From Candidatus Tectimicrobiota bacterium (GTDB lineage Bacteria; JACPUC01), in the NCBI GenBank assembly GCA_016192455.1, contig JACPUC010000006.1, positions 186,001-250,000 on the forward strand: 64,000 nt of DNA, read 5' to 3'. Both the position numbers and the translations under genes were made by a program. Below the pieces are notes generated by a model. The model was not told where the DNA came from. It did no database searches and worked only from the letters and a program-made list of their open reading frames with translations. Below, piece by piece: positions 26,814-36,288 of this stretch; position 1 is the first letter of the stretch, and every line of letters begins with the position of its first letter.

Positions 26814-28532
26814 ATGGAGCGCATCTGGTTAGCTCATTATCCCGAGGGCGTGCCCCACGACATTGAGCCGCCGAATGTCACCGTCCCGCACCTCCTGGAG
26901 GCGTCGGCGGCTCGCTGGGGGGAGCGGCCCGCCACGATCTTCTTCGGCAAGAGGATAACGTACCGTCAGCTCTGGCGCGCCGCGCGCCGCTTCGCCAGCG
27001 CCCTGGCCGGGCTCGGAGTGGCGCCGGGGGAGCGGCTGGCGCTGTTGCTCCCCAACTGCCCGCAAGCGATCATCGCTTACTACGGCGCCCTCCTGGCGGG
27101 GGCCATCGTCGTCCAGCACAACCCGCTCTACACGGAGCGCGAGCTCGAGTTCCAGCTCAACGACTCCGAATCCTCAACGCTCGTCACGCTGGAAATCTTT
27201 TACAGCCGCATCAAGCGCCTGCGTGCGCGCACCTCCCTGCGGCGCATCATCATCACGAGCGTGCGGGAGGCCCTGCCGTTCCCGCTCAACCTCCTGTACC
27301 CCCTGAAGGCGCGGCGGCAGGGCTACAAGCGGCGCGTGGACACCGAGCCGTCGGTCTTCCAGTTCGCGCGCCTCCTCGCGGAGGCCCCGGAGGCGGCGCC
27401 GGAGGTGCGCCTCGATCCCGCCCAGACGGTGGCGCTCCTGCAGTACACCGGCGGCACCACGGGGAGGGCGAAGGGCGCCATGCTGACGCATCGCAACCTG
27501 GTGGCGAACAGCATCCAGGTGCGGCACTGGTTCGTCGGGGCCGAGGAGGGGCGCGAGGTCTGGATGTCCGTGCTCCCCTTCTTCCATGTCTTCGGCATGA
27601 CCGTCTGCATGAACGTGCCGATCTCCCTCGGCGCGTGCCTCGTGCTCATGCCGCAGTTCGACCTGCGGCTCCTCCTGCGCAGCCTGCAGAAATATCGCGT
27701 CACCATGTTCCCCGGGGTGCCCGCGATGTACGTCGCCGTCGTCAACCAGCCGGGCATCGAGCGCTACGATCTCTCCTCGGTGAAGTACTGCATCAGCGGC
27801 GCGGCGCCCATGCCGGAGGAGGTGCAGCGCCGCTTCGAGGCCCTCACGGGCGCCACGCTCATCGAGGGCTACGGCCTCACCGAGGCATCGCCGGTCACCC
27901 ATGCCAACCCGCTGCGCGGCCGGCGGAAGATCGGCAGCATCGGCGTGGCCCTGCCGAGCACCGAGTGCAAGGTCGTCGACCTCGACAGCGGCACGCGGGA
28001 GGTGCCGCCGGGAGAGGCGGGAGACCTCTGCGTCCGCGGCCCCCAGGTCATGCGGGGGTACTGGCGGCGGCCCGAGGAGAAGCAGGCGGTGCTGCGCGAC
28101 GGCTGGCTGCACACGGGAGACGTCGCCCGCCTCGACGAGGACGGCTACGCCTACCTCCTCGAGCGCAAGAAGGAGATCATCCTCACCGGCGGCTACAACG
28201 TTTACCCGCGCGAAGTCGAGGAGGTTCTCTGCCAGCACCCCGCCGTGCTCGAGGCCGCCGCCGTCGGCGTGCCGCACGAGAAGCTGGGGGAGGTGGTGCA
28301 GGCCTTCGTGGTCCTGCGGCAGGGCGCCACGGCGGAGCCGCAGGACCTCGTCGCGCACTGCGCCGCCGGTCTCGCGGCCTACAAGGTGCCGCGCACCATT
28401 CACTTGCGCCGGGAGCTTCCCAAGACCCTGATCGGTAAGGTGCTGCGGCGCGTGCTCCAGGAGGAGGCGCGCCAGCCTGCGCCGCGGCAGACAGCGGCTG
28501 CGTCGGGGGAAGGGACGGAGGAGCATCCGTAG
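26814..28532 (+). CDS. fadD: long-chain fatty-acid-CoA ligase
   Basis: A 572-residue ANL-superfamily ligase that makes acyl-CoA from a fatty acid, ATP and CoA, at the inner face of the membrane. It has the ATP loop YTGGTTGRAKGAMLTHRN, the FadD-like fatty-acid gate region (PFFHVFGMTVCMNVP), EGYGLTEASPV, LHTGDVARLDEDGY, the hinge LERKKEIILTGGYNVYPREVE, and a C-terminal Lys in LPKTLIGKVLRR. The N-terminus (ERIWLAHYPEGVPHDIEP) matches bacterial FadD. No beta-oxidation genes lie next to it. The P1 peptidase follows after 36 bp. Confidence 0.9.
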   Translation: MERIWLAHYPEGVPHDIEPPNVTVPHLLEASAARWGERPATIFFGKRITYRQLWRAARRFASALAGLGVAPGERLALLLPNCPQAIIAYYGALLAGAIVVQHNPLYTERELEFQLNDSESSTLVTLEIFYSRIKRLRARTSLRRIIITSVREALPFPLNLLYPLKARRQGYKRRVDTEPSVFQFARLLAEAPEAAPEVRLDPAQTVALLQYTGGTTGRAKGAMLTHRNLVANSIQVRHWFVGAEEGREVWMSVLPFFHVFGMTVCMNVPISLGACLVLMPQFDLRLLLRSLQKYRVTMFPGVPAMYVAVVNQPGIERYDLSSVKYCISGAAPMPEEVQRRFEALTGATLIEGYGLTEASPVTHANPLRGRRKIGSIGVALPSTECKVVDLDSGTREVPPGEAGDLCVRGPQVMRGYWRRPEEKQAVLRDGWLHTGDVARLDEDGYAYLLERKKEIILTGGYNVYPREVEEVLCQHPAVLEAAAVGVPHEKLGEVVQAFVVLRQGATAEPQDLVAHCAAGLAAYKVPRTIHLRRELPKTLIGKVLRRVLQEEARQPAPRQTAAASGEGTEEHP

Positions 28533-28568
28533 CGCGGGTCGGGAGGACGCCGGGATGGAGGAGCCGAG

Positions 28569-29591
28569 GTGAGGAGCGCTGCCGGCGCGGGGGCAGGGTC
28601 TGCCGCGCATCCGCCGCTGGACAACCTGACCGACGTGCCCGGGATCAAGGTGGGGCACGCCACCGACCTGATCGGCTACACCGGCTGCACCGTCATCCTC
28701 TGCGAGGGCGGGGCTGTCAGCGGCGTCGCGGTGCGCGGCTATGCCTCCGGCACGCGCGACCTCGGCCCGAGTACGCCGCTCCACATCGTCGAGCGCGTGG
28801 ATGCCATCCTGTTCGCGGGAGGCAGCGCCTTCGGCCTCGACGCCGTCGGGGGGGTCATGGAGGAGCTGGAGCGGCGCGGCCAGGGGTTCCCCGTCGGTCC
28901 CACCTGCGTGCCCATCGTTCCCGCCGCGATCCTCTTCGACCTCAACTACGGGAGTCATCGCGCGCGCCCGGACAAGGAGATGGGTCGGCAGGCGTGCCTG
29001 GCGGCGAGCCGTGGGCCGCTCCCCATGGGGAGCGTGGGGGCGGGCACCGGCGCGACGGTGGGCAAGCTCAGAGGCATCGCCTGCGCCACCAAGAGCGGTC
29101 TCGGCAGCGCCAGTCTGCATGCGGCGGGCGTGGTGATCGGCGCCCTCGCTGTGGTCAACGCCTTCGGGGATGTCCTTGACGGCTCCTCGGGGGGCATTCT
29201 GGCCGGTTTGCGCGACTCGCCCACGGGCCGACGCTTCGTCTCCACCATGGAAGAGCTGAAGCGCGGCCGGGCCGATGTCGCCCCAGCCTTCACGAACACC
29301 ACCCTCGCCGTCATCGCCACGAACGCGCGGCTCGGCAGGATCGAAGCGACGCGCCTGGCGGGGATGGCCCATGATGCCTTGGCGCGGGTCCTGGCGCCGG
29401 CGCACACGACGCTCGACGGGGATACGATCTTCGTGCTCTCGGCCGGCCCTGCCGCGGCGCAGAGGGAGGTGGAGCTGAATCGGCTGGCGATGCTGGCCCA
29501 GGAGGTGCTGCTCGTGGCGGTGCGGCGCGCCGTGGAACTGGCTGACGGCTTCGGCCTCCTGCCGGCGGTGCGGGACCTGCGGACACCATGA
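28569..29591 (+). CDS. P1 (DmpA/S58) family peptidase
   Basis: A 340-residue member of the N-terminal-nucleophile-like DmpA family (L-aminopeptidase/D-esterase). These enzymes self-cleave before a Ser/Thr to make two chains and hydrolyse short peptides or beta-amino-acid peptides. Seen here: LTDVPGIKVGHATDL, the GCTVILCEGG strand, GGSAFGLDAVGGVM, and the C-terminal NTTLAVIATNARL, where the junction at the Asn-Thr-Thr matches the family's cleavage region. Start GTG 28569 follows GGAGGAG. The stop overlaps the next ATG (ATGA), so it is translationally coupled to the PDZ-repeat gene. The natural substrate is unknown. Confidence 0.88.
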   Translation: MRSAAGAGAGSAAHPPLDNLTDVPGIKVGHATDLIGYTGCTVILCEGGAVSGVAVRGYASGTRDLGPSTPLHIVERVDAILFAGGSAFGLDAVGGVMEELERRGQGFPVGPTCVPIVPAAILFDLNYGSHRARPDKEMGRQACLAASRGPLPMGSVGAGTGATVGKLRGIACATKSGLGSASLHAAGVVIGALAVVNAFGDVLDGSSGGILAGLRDSPTGRRFVSTMEELKRGRADVAPAFTNTTLAVIATNARLGRIEATRLAGMAHDALARVLAPAHTTLDGDTIFVLSAGPAAAQREVELNRLAMLAQEVLLVAVRRAVELADGFGLLPAVRDLRTP

Positions 29592-32206
29592 CGGCGCAGC
29601 ATCCTTCTAAATGGGGCGCGGCGCGGGGGATGACCGCTTCGCCGCTCCCCTGTGAGGCGCCGGCGCGCGGCGGGGGCGCCTGGTGGGGCCTCCTCGCGTT
29701 CGTGCTCGCGGGTCTCCTCTCGCTGTTCGCTGCCGGCGGCCTGCCGGGGAGGAGCGAAGCGGGCGACCTGGCGAGCCGCTGGCAGGCGCGCTACGCGCGG
29801 TACCTCCACCTCGATGCGCCGCGCCTTGCAGGCCTCAGGCCGCCATATCGCTCGCGCGCTTGGCTGGGGGTGATGATCGAGACGGCGCCGCTGCCGGATT
29901 CCGCGGCGCAGGCTGGCTCCGCCGAGGCTGAGGTGGACGCGCCTCCGCAGGGCGACGGGAGGCCACAGCTCTCGGCGCAGGGGACCCGCCCGGCAGAGCG
30001 GTACGTGCGGATCACCAATGTGCTGCGGGGCTCGCCGGCGGAGCGGGCAGGGCTCGAAGCGGGCGACATGATCCTGTCATTCGCGGGCGAGACGACGGCG
30101 CATGGGGAGGAGACGCTCGACCGCTTCCTTGATCGCGCCCGCCGCCAGGAGCCGGAGGTGGACGTGCCTCTCCGCATCTTGCGCCGTGGCGAGGAGCGGA
30201 CGGTGCGCGTGCGGCTGGCGACGTGGCCGACCCGTAGGGGACCGGAGGCGCCTCACCCCGAGCTCGACCTGCCTGCGTCCGCGCCTCCGTCAACCCTCGA
30301 GGAGGCCGCGCGCGATGACGTCCGGGGCCGCCGCCTGGCGATGGCCATGGCATACCTCGAGGAGGCGGCGCAGCGCCGCTGGCCCTCCCCCGCGGAGGAG
30401 GGGCTGGACGCCGACCCCTTCCGGCTGCCGGAGGTGACCTACCTGCTGCGGCATCCCTTCGCCACCCTGCCGGTGGCGGCGCAGCTCGTCGAGCGGATCG
30501 GCCTCGGCGCGCCCGCGGACGACGCCGCTGCGGGCGCTGCGCAGGCGCAGAGGCCGTCGGCGGAGCGTCCGCACCCGGGGGCCTCGGGCGCCTCGCCGGC
30601 GCACCCCCTGGGCAGTGTGGTGGAACGCCTGCGTGGGGCCGCGGCGGCCCTCCACCTCGGCAGGCTCGAAGCACCGGCGCCGCCGCTCGACTTGGGGGTG
30701 CGGGCGCTCATCGCGCGCTGGCTGGCGGCGCAGGAGGCGGTGCAGCGGAGCCTGGCAAGGCTCACCGACGAGGATCGGCAGTTCCTCTGGCAGGCGATCA
30801 GCCGCTCCTCCCCGCTGCGCCTCGAGGCGGCGGAGTGGTCGCGCCTGCTGCGGCTGGCCACGACGATTGACCTTACGCCGTTTGTGCAGGCCGCCCTCGA
30901 TCTGGCCGTCTTTTTTGAGCCGCAGAGGCGTGCGGCCCTGCGCGCGGCGCTGAGAGCCTGGACGCCCTCGGCGCCGGCGCCGGCCGTCGAGGGGGTGAGC
31001 GGTCGCCTCCTGCTCGCCGAGGAGACTCCCGCCGGGCTGGTGCTCGTGGGGGATGAGGGACCGAACCTCTACCGGCGCGACGCCGCCTTCATCCTCGACC
31101 TCGGCGGCGACGACGTCTACCTCAACAATGCCGGCGCCAGCCGCCCGGGGATGCCGGTGACCATGGTCGTGGACCTCGACGGCGACGATCTCTACGGCGC
31201 GGCGCGGGGCGGGGGAGAAGAGGGTCCCGCCCAGGGCGCCGGGTGCCTGGGGGTGGGGCTGCTCATCGACCTGGCGGGCAATGATCGGTATATCGGCGGG
31301 AGGCTGGCCCAGGGGGCCGGCTGCCTGGGGGTCGGCCTGCTGCTCGACGCGGCCGGCGACGACACCTATGAGGGGAACGAGTTCGTCCAGGGGTACGGCC
31401 TCTTCGGCATCGGCATGCTCATTGACGAGGGTGGCTGGGACGCCTATCGGGCCGCCGGTTTCGCCCAGGGGGCGTCGATGACCGGCGGCCTTGGGGCCCT
31501 GGTAGAAATGGCGGGCAACGACGTCTATGTTGCTGGCGGGCGGGACGCCGATTTCCGCGACCCGGCCAAGGCCACAACGAGCTTCAGCCAGGGGTTCAGC
31601 ATCGGCGCGCGGCCGCGCGGGGAGCATCCTGGGGCGGCGGGGGGCATCGGCCTGCTGGCGGATTTCTCCGGCCACGACACCTACGTGGCGGACTACTTCG
31701 GCCAGGGGGCGAGCTATTGGTATGGGCTCGGAATCCTGTATGATGGCGCCGGCAACGATCGCTACCTTGCCGGGCGCTATGCCCAGGGGGCCGGCGTCCA
31801 CTTCTCCCTCGGGGCCCTCCTTGACGAGGGCGGCGATGATCGCTACGAAGCGCGCGTCGGCGTCAGCCAGGGGCTGGGGCACGATCAGGCCTTCGGCCTG
31901 CTTGCGGATGCCGAGGGGGAGGATGTCTATCAGGCCGGATGGCTGGCCCAGGGGGCGGGCAGCGCCAACGGCGTGGGCCTGCTCCTTGACCTGGGCGGCA
32001 AGGATCAGGCGCTGATCGGCGAGCGCGGCCTGGGATGGGGGGAGGCTCCCGCCGCCGGCGCGAGCGCGGGGATTGTCCTGAAAATCGGCGGCGGGTTGGC
32101 GGGGCAGCGTGGCGCCGGACCCGGCGAGCTCGAGCCGCTCAAGGAGGCGGGGATGCCGCCCCAGGGGCAGGAACGCGGCCGTTTCGGCATCCTCATCCAG
32201 CGCTAG
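29588..32206 (+). CDS. exported PDZ protein with eleven QG/GxDxY repeats
   Basis: An 872-residue protein of unknown function. A hydrophobic segment at about residues 33-51 (GLLAFVLAGLLSLFAAGGL) suggests export. Residues about 138-215 form a PDZ domain (ITNVLRGSPAERAGLEAGDMILSF). A helical middle of about 280 residues follows. Residues about 495-820 are some eleven copies of a 26-30 residue unit with the pattern L-L-x-D-x-x-G-x-D-x-Y, about 6-9 residues, Q-G-x-G-x-x-G-x-G. The regular Gly/Asp spacing resembles calcium-binding or beta-solenoid repeats but is not the RTX nonapeptide. It is coupled to the P1 peptidase upstream. A scaffold or adhesive surface protein is possible. Confidence 0.75.
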   Translation: MTAQHPSKWGAARGMTASPLPCEAPARGGGAWWGLLAFVLAGLLSLFAAGGLPGRSEAGDLASRWQARYARYLHLDAPRLAGLRPPYRSRAWLGVMIETAPLPDSAAQAGSAEAEVDAPPQGDGRPQLSAQGTRPAERYVRITNVLRGSPAERAGLEAGDMILSFAGETTAHGEETLDRFLDRARRQEPEVDVPLRILRRGEERTVRVRLATWPTRRGPEAPHPELDLPASAPPSTLEEAARDDVRGRRLAMAMAYLEEAAQRRWPSPAEEGLDADPFRLPEVTYLLRHPFATLPVAAQLVERIGLGAPADDAAAGAAQAQRPSAERPHPGASGASPAHPLGSVVERLRGAAAALHLGRLEAPAPPLDLGVRALIARWLAAQEAVQRSLARLTDEDRQFLWQAISRSSPLRLEAAEWSRLLRLATTIDLTPFVQAALDLAVFFEPQRRAALRAALRAWTPSAPAPAVEGVSGRLLLAEETPAGLVLVGDEGPNLYRRDAAFILDLGGDDVYLNNAGASRPGMPVTMVVDLDGDDLYGAARGGGEEGPAQGAGCLGVGLLIDLAGNDRYIGGRLAQGAGCLGVGLLLDAAGDDTYEGNEFVQGYGLFGIGMLIDEGGWDAYRAAGFAQGASMTGGLGALVEMAGNDVYVAGGRDADFRDPAKATTSFSQGFSIGARPRGEHPGAAGGIGLLADFSGHDTYVADYFGQGASYWYGLGILYDGAGNDRYLAGRYAQGAGVHFSLGALLDEGGDDRYEARVGVSQGLGHDQAFGLLADAEGEDVYQAGWLAQGAGSANGVGLLLDLGGKDQALIGERGLGWGEAPAAGASAGIVLKIGGGLAGQRGAGPGELEPLKEAGMPPQGQERGRFGILIQR
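31088..32050 (+). repeat. coding tandem repeat, about eleven degenerate 78-90 bp units
   Basis: Each unit encodes the D-x-x-G-x-D-x-Y box and then a Q-G box, for example GNDRY / AQGAG, GDDTY / VQGYG, GHDTY / GQGAS, GEDVY / AQGAG. At DNA level the phrases CCAGGGGGC and GGCAACGA/GGCGACGA recur. Unit 6 carries an insertion of about 24 residues; the last unit has lost the Tyr. The divergence indicates an old expansion, not a recent slippage array. Confidence 0.75.
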
Positions 32207-32318
32207 GGTGATTTCCCGCCACCCCGCGGCGAACGCTTGCGGGTTGCTGGTGTCAAATGGTAGGTATATGGGTCGTTGCCGTGAGGATATTGCTTTCCAA
32301 CCATCGAGGACGACGTGC

Positions 32319-32951
32319 ATGCTTTCTCCTGTCAGACGACATGCCAAGCGAGCGGTGCAGTTGTTCGTGGTGCCACCTAGGGGTACGCTCCTCACCGTTG
32401 GCCTGATCGCCGGCCTGCTGGTGGCCTTCCAGCTCGCCGCCCTTTGGAGCTGGGTGCCACCCGCCGCGGCGACCACCCTCATTCGCATGAGCACCAAGGA
32501 GCTGAGCCTGAAGGCCGACGCGATCTTCTACGGCATCTGCGAGGCCGTTGAGGAGGCGTGGAACAGCGAGCGCACGAAGATCCTCACCAAGGCGCGCTTC
32601 TCGGTCCGCGAGGTCCTGAAAGGCGAGCTGGGCGCCGAGGTGACCGTCTCCTCCCTTGGTGGTAGGGTGGGGGACCTCGCCATGCTGGTGCCGGCGTCCC
32701 CCAAGTTCAAAGCGGGAGAGGAGGCCGTCCTCTTCCTGTGGCAGAACCCTGAGGGCGCCTACTTTGTCCTCGGCATGGTGCAGGGGAAGAAGGACGTCCT
32801 GACGGACCCGAGCACGAGCGGCAAGTACCTCTCCACCGATTCCGGCGTTGACGGCGCCCCCCGGCCGGGGTCGAAGCGGGTGACGTCGCAGGGGCTGGTG
32901 CCACTCGCCGCGTATCTCGAGGAAATCCGCTCGTATCTTGCGCGGCAGTGA
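32319..32951 (+). CDS. exported protein with possible TIMP/NTR-like fold
   Basis: A 210-residue protein. A hydrophobic span (LTVGLIAGLLVAFQLAALWSW) and a PPAAA cleavage-like site predict a signal peptide. The mature part has LKADAIFYGICEAVEE... TKARFSVREVLKGELGAEVTVSSLGG... FKAGEEAVLFLW, the strand order of bacterial NTR/TIMP-like OB-fold proteins. That likeness is from memory of family patterns, not a search. The ATG at 32319 is chosen because it precedes the signal; open frame upstream lies in the previous gene's end. The matrixin gene follows after about 160 bp, hinting at a protease-partner pair. The TIMP-type N-terminal inhibitory Cys is not evident. Confidence 0.6.
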   Translation: MLSPVRRHAKRAVQLFVVPPRGTLLTVGLIAGLLVAFQLAALWSWVPPAAATTLIRMSTKELSLKADAIFYGICEAVEEAWNSERTKILTKARFSVREVLKGELGAEVTVSSLGGRVGDLAMLVPASPKFKAGEEAVLFLWQNPEGAYFVLGMVQGKKDVLTDPSTSGKYLSTDSGVDGAPRPGSKRVTSQGLVPLAAYLEEIRSYLARQ

Positions 32952-33114
32952 TGCAGCCGCGAGCCGCGCGGCTCGCGCAGGGGAGCCTCTGCGCGCCGCC
33001 TCCCTCCAGCGACCGCCAGCCAGCCTTCGCGGCGCCGCGGCGACCTTTTCGAGGACCTGTCAGCGGCTGCGGGTCCTGGGGCTGTGCCTCTCCTCTCAGG
33101 ATTCGCGCCTCACC

Positions 33115-35622
33115 ATGAAGCGAGCCACACCGACCCTCGTCCGTGCCTTCCTTGCCGTTCTGGCGGCGCTGCTGCTTCTGCCGGCGGCAGGCTCCCGCGC
33201 CTCAGTCGATGAGATCATCAGCCTGCCCTTTACCGGCCCACCCTATGATCTCGTAGAACCGCCGCCGCTGGCCGGCCCCTTCACTCCCTTGCGCTGGAAC
33301 CTGGACGAGTATGCGGAGCGGCGCATCCCCTTCACCGTCAACCCGGGGATCGATCTGCGCGGCGGCCTGGCCTTGCCGCCGCGCGCTGAGATCATCGCCG
33401 CCTTCCGCGCTGGCTTTGCGACCTGGGAAGGGGTGCCGACGGCGAGCGTCGGCTTCGCCGTGTCCACCCCGGAGAACCCGCCCCGGGAGACCGGGCTGGA
33501 TGGCACGAACCTTCTGACCCTTGCCGATGAATCCATCGTTGGGCCGGGCACCCTCGGCGCCACGCTCATCTTTGCGCTCGACCGCACGGGCCGGGTCGGG
33601 GTCGGCCCCTTCGCGACGGTCTCCGATTTTGTCAACGAGATCATTGAAGTCGACACCGCCTTCAACCCGGCGGTGCACTTCACCACCGACGGGTCTGCAA
33701 CCGGCTTCGACCTGCAGAGCGTCGTCACCCACGAGCTGGGGCACGCCCTGGGGCGCGACCATACCGGCCTCATCCACGCCACGATGTTCGGCACCGGGGC
33801 GCCCGGCAGCATCCGCCAACGCACGCTCAGCCAGGATGACATTGCCGGCATCTCGGTGATCTACCCCGCCGGCGATGCCTTCCGGCAGGCCCACGGCGGA
33901 ATTGGCGGCAGCGTCCTGCGGGCGGGGGCGCCGGTGTTTGGGGCGCATGTCGTGGCGCTCGACAGCGCGGGCATGCCGCAGGTCAGCGCGCTCAGCTATC
34001 CCGACGGCAGCTTCCATATTCCCGGCCTGCCGCCCGGGACGTACACCCTCTATGCGGAGCCCCTCGACGGCCCATCCCAGCCCGAGGAGTATGATCTCGG
34101 GGTCCTCTTCAGCTTCTCTCCAGGCTTCGCCACCACCTTCGCCACAGAGCCGGTGACGGTGCGGGCTGGCGAGGAGAGCGAGGCGGTGCTCCTGGCCGTT
34201 GGGGGGAGCGGCCAGCTCAACCTGATCAGTCTTGCGGCCGTTGATGCGCGTGGCAACGACGAGGATGCTCCCGCGGGCCTCGTGCTGGTGCCGGGACAGC
34301 GCACACGGCTGCGCGTCAGCGGTCAGGGGATCAGCGAGCGCGCCGAGGTCTCCGTCAGTGGCGCGGGGGTGACGGTGGTCGGCGGTCCCACGGCGAGCCC
34401 GCAGTCTCCCAGCTCGCTGGATCTCACCCTGGAGGTGGATGCCGAGGCCGCACGTGGCCCGCGCACGCTCTTCCTGGAGAGCAACGGCGAGCTGGCGGCG
34501 CTCAGTGGCGGGGTGATCGTCAGCGACGAGAGCTGCGTGGCACTCGCGCCTTCAGCATCGGCCCAGCCCCTCGCCCCTGGGGAGGAGACGAGCGGCGCCA
34601 TCAGCGTTGCGGGGGAAGAAGATCGGTACCGCTTTCAAGGCCGCGCCGGGCAGTTCGTCATGATCGCCATGCTGGCGACGGCCGCCTCGCAGCTCGACAG
34701 CTTCCTCGAGTTGCGCTCCCCCGAGGGCTGCCCGCTGGCCGTGAACGATGACACCATTGGGCTGAGTGCCGTCTTGCAGGATGTGCGGCTGCCGCGTGAC
34801 GGCGAGTACGAGGTCATCGGGTCGGCCTTTGGGGAGAGCACCGGCGAGTATACCCTGCTCCTGACCTTCGCCGACGCCCCGCGTGGGTTCGAGCAGCCGC
34901 GGGGCCCGCTCGTCCCCGGCGATGTCGTTGATGGGAGCGTTGCCGAGCCGGGGACAGTGGGGGAGACGGAGGTCTGGGCCCTCGAGGTGGGCGGCGAAGA
35001 GCGACTGACGATTCGGGTGAGCGGCGTGCGGAGCTTTGATCCCTTCGTCGAGCTTTTTGACAGCACCTTCGCGCTCCTCGGCGCGGACGACGACAGCGGC
35101 GCCGGGCGCGACGCCCTGCTGCAGGACATGCAGCTCCCGGCGGGACGCTACTTCCTCAGGGTGAGCGGCGCCGTCAGGACGTTCGGCTCCTACCTCCTGG
35201 CGTTGGAGGCGGCATCCCAGGGCGGGGCCGCATCGGCGGAGCGTCCCTTCGACATCCAGTTGACGTTGAACAGCTCACTCTATCGCGTGGGGGATCCCTT
35301 CTCAGCCCTTCTGACGGTTTCCGGAACGCCGAACCGGCTGGTTGATCTCTACCTCGCCTTCGTCCTTCCCGATGCGCGGATCGCCTACGCCATCCCCGAG
35401 CCGCTGCAGCGCTTCAGCGCCGAGGCGCTCCCCATCGAGCGCCAGACAAGCTTGGGTGTGGCGCCGGCGGAGTTACTCAGCCTGTCGATGCCTGATGTGC
35501 CGGTGGGGGAGTACGCGGCGATCGCGGCCACGGTGATCGCCGGGGCTCCCCCCTCGCTCACCACCATCCGCGCCCTTGACGTGGCCTTTTTCCAGGTGCG
35601 GGCGCAGGTCGGATCGCGATGA
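33115..35622 (+). CDS. secreted matrixin-type metalloprotease with C-terminal pre-peptidase-like domains
   Basis: An 835-residue protein. A signal peptide (FLAVLAALLLLPAAGSRAS) leads into a catalytic domain with the zinc motif HELGHALGRDH (His206, His210 and His216 as ligands, Glu207 as base). Upstream, DEYAERRIPFTVNPG and FRAGFATWEGVPT are matrixin-like. A carboxypeptidase-regulatory-like Ig fold follows (GSVLRAGAPVFGAHVVAL... LPPGTYTLYAEP). Then come two PPC-like beta-sandwiches (EEDRYRFQGRAGQFVMIAM... LDSFLELRSPEG and its repeat) and a final beta domain. ATG 33115 precedes the signal directly; the longer open frame is Ala/Arg-rich. It probably acts outside the cell. Substrate unknown. Confidence 0.82.
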   Translation: MKRATPTLVRAFLAVLAALLLLPAAGSRASVDEIISLPFTGPPYDLVEPPPLAGPFTPLRWNLDEYAERRIPFTVNPGIDLRGGLALPPRAEIIAAFRAGFATWEGVPTASVGFAVSTPENPPRETGLDGTNLLTLADESIVGPGTLGATLIFALDRTGRVGVGPFATVSDFVNEIIEVDTAFNPAVHFTTDGSATGFDLQSVVTHELGHALGRDHTGLIHATMFGTGAPGSIRQRTLSQDDIAGISVIYPAGDAFRQAHGGIGGSVLRAGAPVFGAHVVALDSAGMPQVSALSYPDGSFHIPGLPPGTYTLYAEPLDGPSQPEEYDLGVLFSFSPGFATTFATEPVTVRAGEESEAVLLAVGGSGQLNLISLAAVDARGNDEDAPAGLVLVPGQRTRLRVSGQGISERAEVSVSGAGVTVVGGPTASPQSPSSLDLTLEVDAEAARGPRTLFLESNGELAALSGGVIVSDESCVALAPSASAQPLAPGEETSGAISVAGEEDRYRFQGRAGQFVMIAMLATAASQLDSFLELRSPEGCPLAVNDDTIGLSAVLQDVRLPRDGEYEVIGSAFGESTGEYTLLLTFADAPRGFEQPRGPLVPGDVVDGSVAEPGTVGETEVWALEVGGEERLTIRVSGVRSFDPFVELFDSTFALLGADDDSGAGRDALLQDMQLPAGRYFLRVSGAVRTFGSYLLALEAASQGGAASAERPFDIQLTLNSSLYRVGDPFSALLTVSGTPNRLVDLYLAFVLPDARIAYAIPEPLQRFSAEALPIERQTSLGVAPAELLSLSMPDVPVGEYAAIAATVIAGAPPSLTTIRALDVAFFQVRAQVGSR

Positions 35623-35812
35623 TCGGGCTCTGAGGGAGAGAGGCGGAGGGGGAGGGCGCAACCTCCCACGAGGAGCGGGGCGAGGCGCTGCTTCGCAGGC
35701 GGAGCGGGCGAGGATCGGACTCCTTGGTGGTGGGTGGCGGCGAGGCTGGCGAGGAGAGATGGGAGGCGGCGCTGAATTTTGCGTTTCGTGAGCGGAAATT
35801 TACGATCAGATG

Positions 35813-35841
35813 TTGACAACTCGAAAATATGTCAGCACAAT
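35813..35841 (+). promoter_or_regulatory. possible sigma-70 promoter in the AT-rich spacer
   Basis: A perfect TTGACA (35813-35818) is followed after 17 bp by CACAAT (35836-35841), in an AT-rich surround. The first supported gene downstream is about 580 bp away, so an untranslated RNA is possible. Confidence 0.4.
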
Positions 35842-36259
35842 ATCACCGATCTGGCGGCGCGTGTGCAAGTCTCTGGGCGCTCTCTCCTGGTGTTCCTGCT
35901 GCGGGCCCGGCATTGCGGGCAGAGCGTGGGTCCTCAGCGCGGGGCTGGGCGGGGTCTTCTGCTGCGGTGGCGGGAGCGCGCGAGGTCAGTCTGAATTTTC
36001 GTTCGAGGTTCCGAGGCGGTGACGAGTGGCGGTCTCCCCTGGCTGGCGAAGCAAGGGGGAGGAGGATGGTGTGAGGGCTTTTTTTGGATTTAGATGCCGC
36101 GACGGATGACGCACTGATTGCACCTTTTCTGACCAGTAAACCTTCCTTGATCGTCAATCTTCATCCATCGGGCTCGTGGCTGCGTTGCGGAGTGGAAGGA
36201 TCACGAGCTGACGGTGGCAGGGTTGTCCCCTCAGCGTTGTAAAAAAACGTAAAATTTTC

Positions 36260-36288
36260 TTGACTTCCCTTGCGGTTGATCGTATTTC
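36260..36288 (+). promoter_or_regulatory. probable pdaD promoter with UP-like element
   Basis: TTGACT (36260-36265), 17 bp, TATTTC (36283-36288), preceded by the A/T tract 36239-36259. Located 134 bp before the pdaD ATG. Likely drives pdaD and perhaps speB. Confidence 0.5.

Noticed and set aside
35779-36022. Small ORFs of about 70 residues in the AT-rich spacer
   Set aside because: Overlapping in several frames, no clear ribosome site, no recognisable motif.
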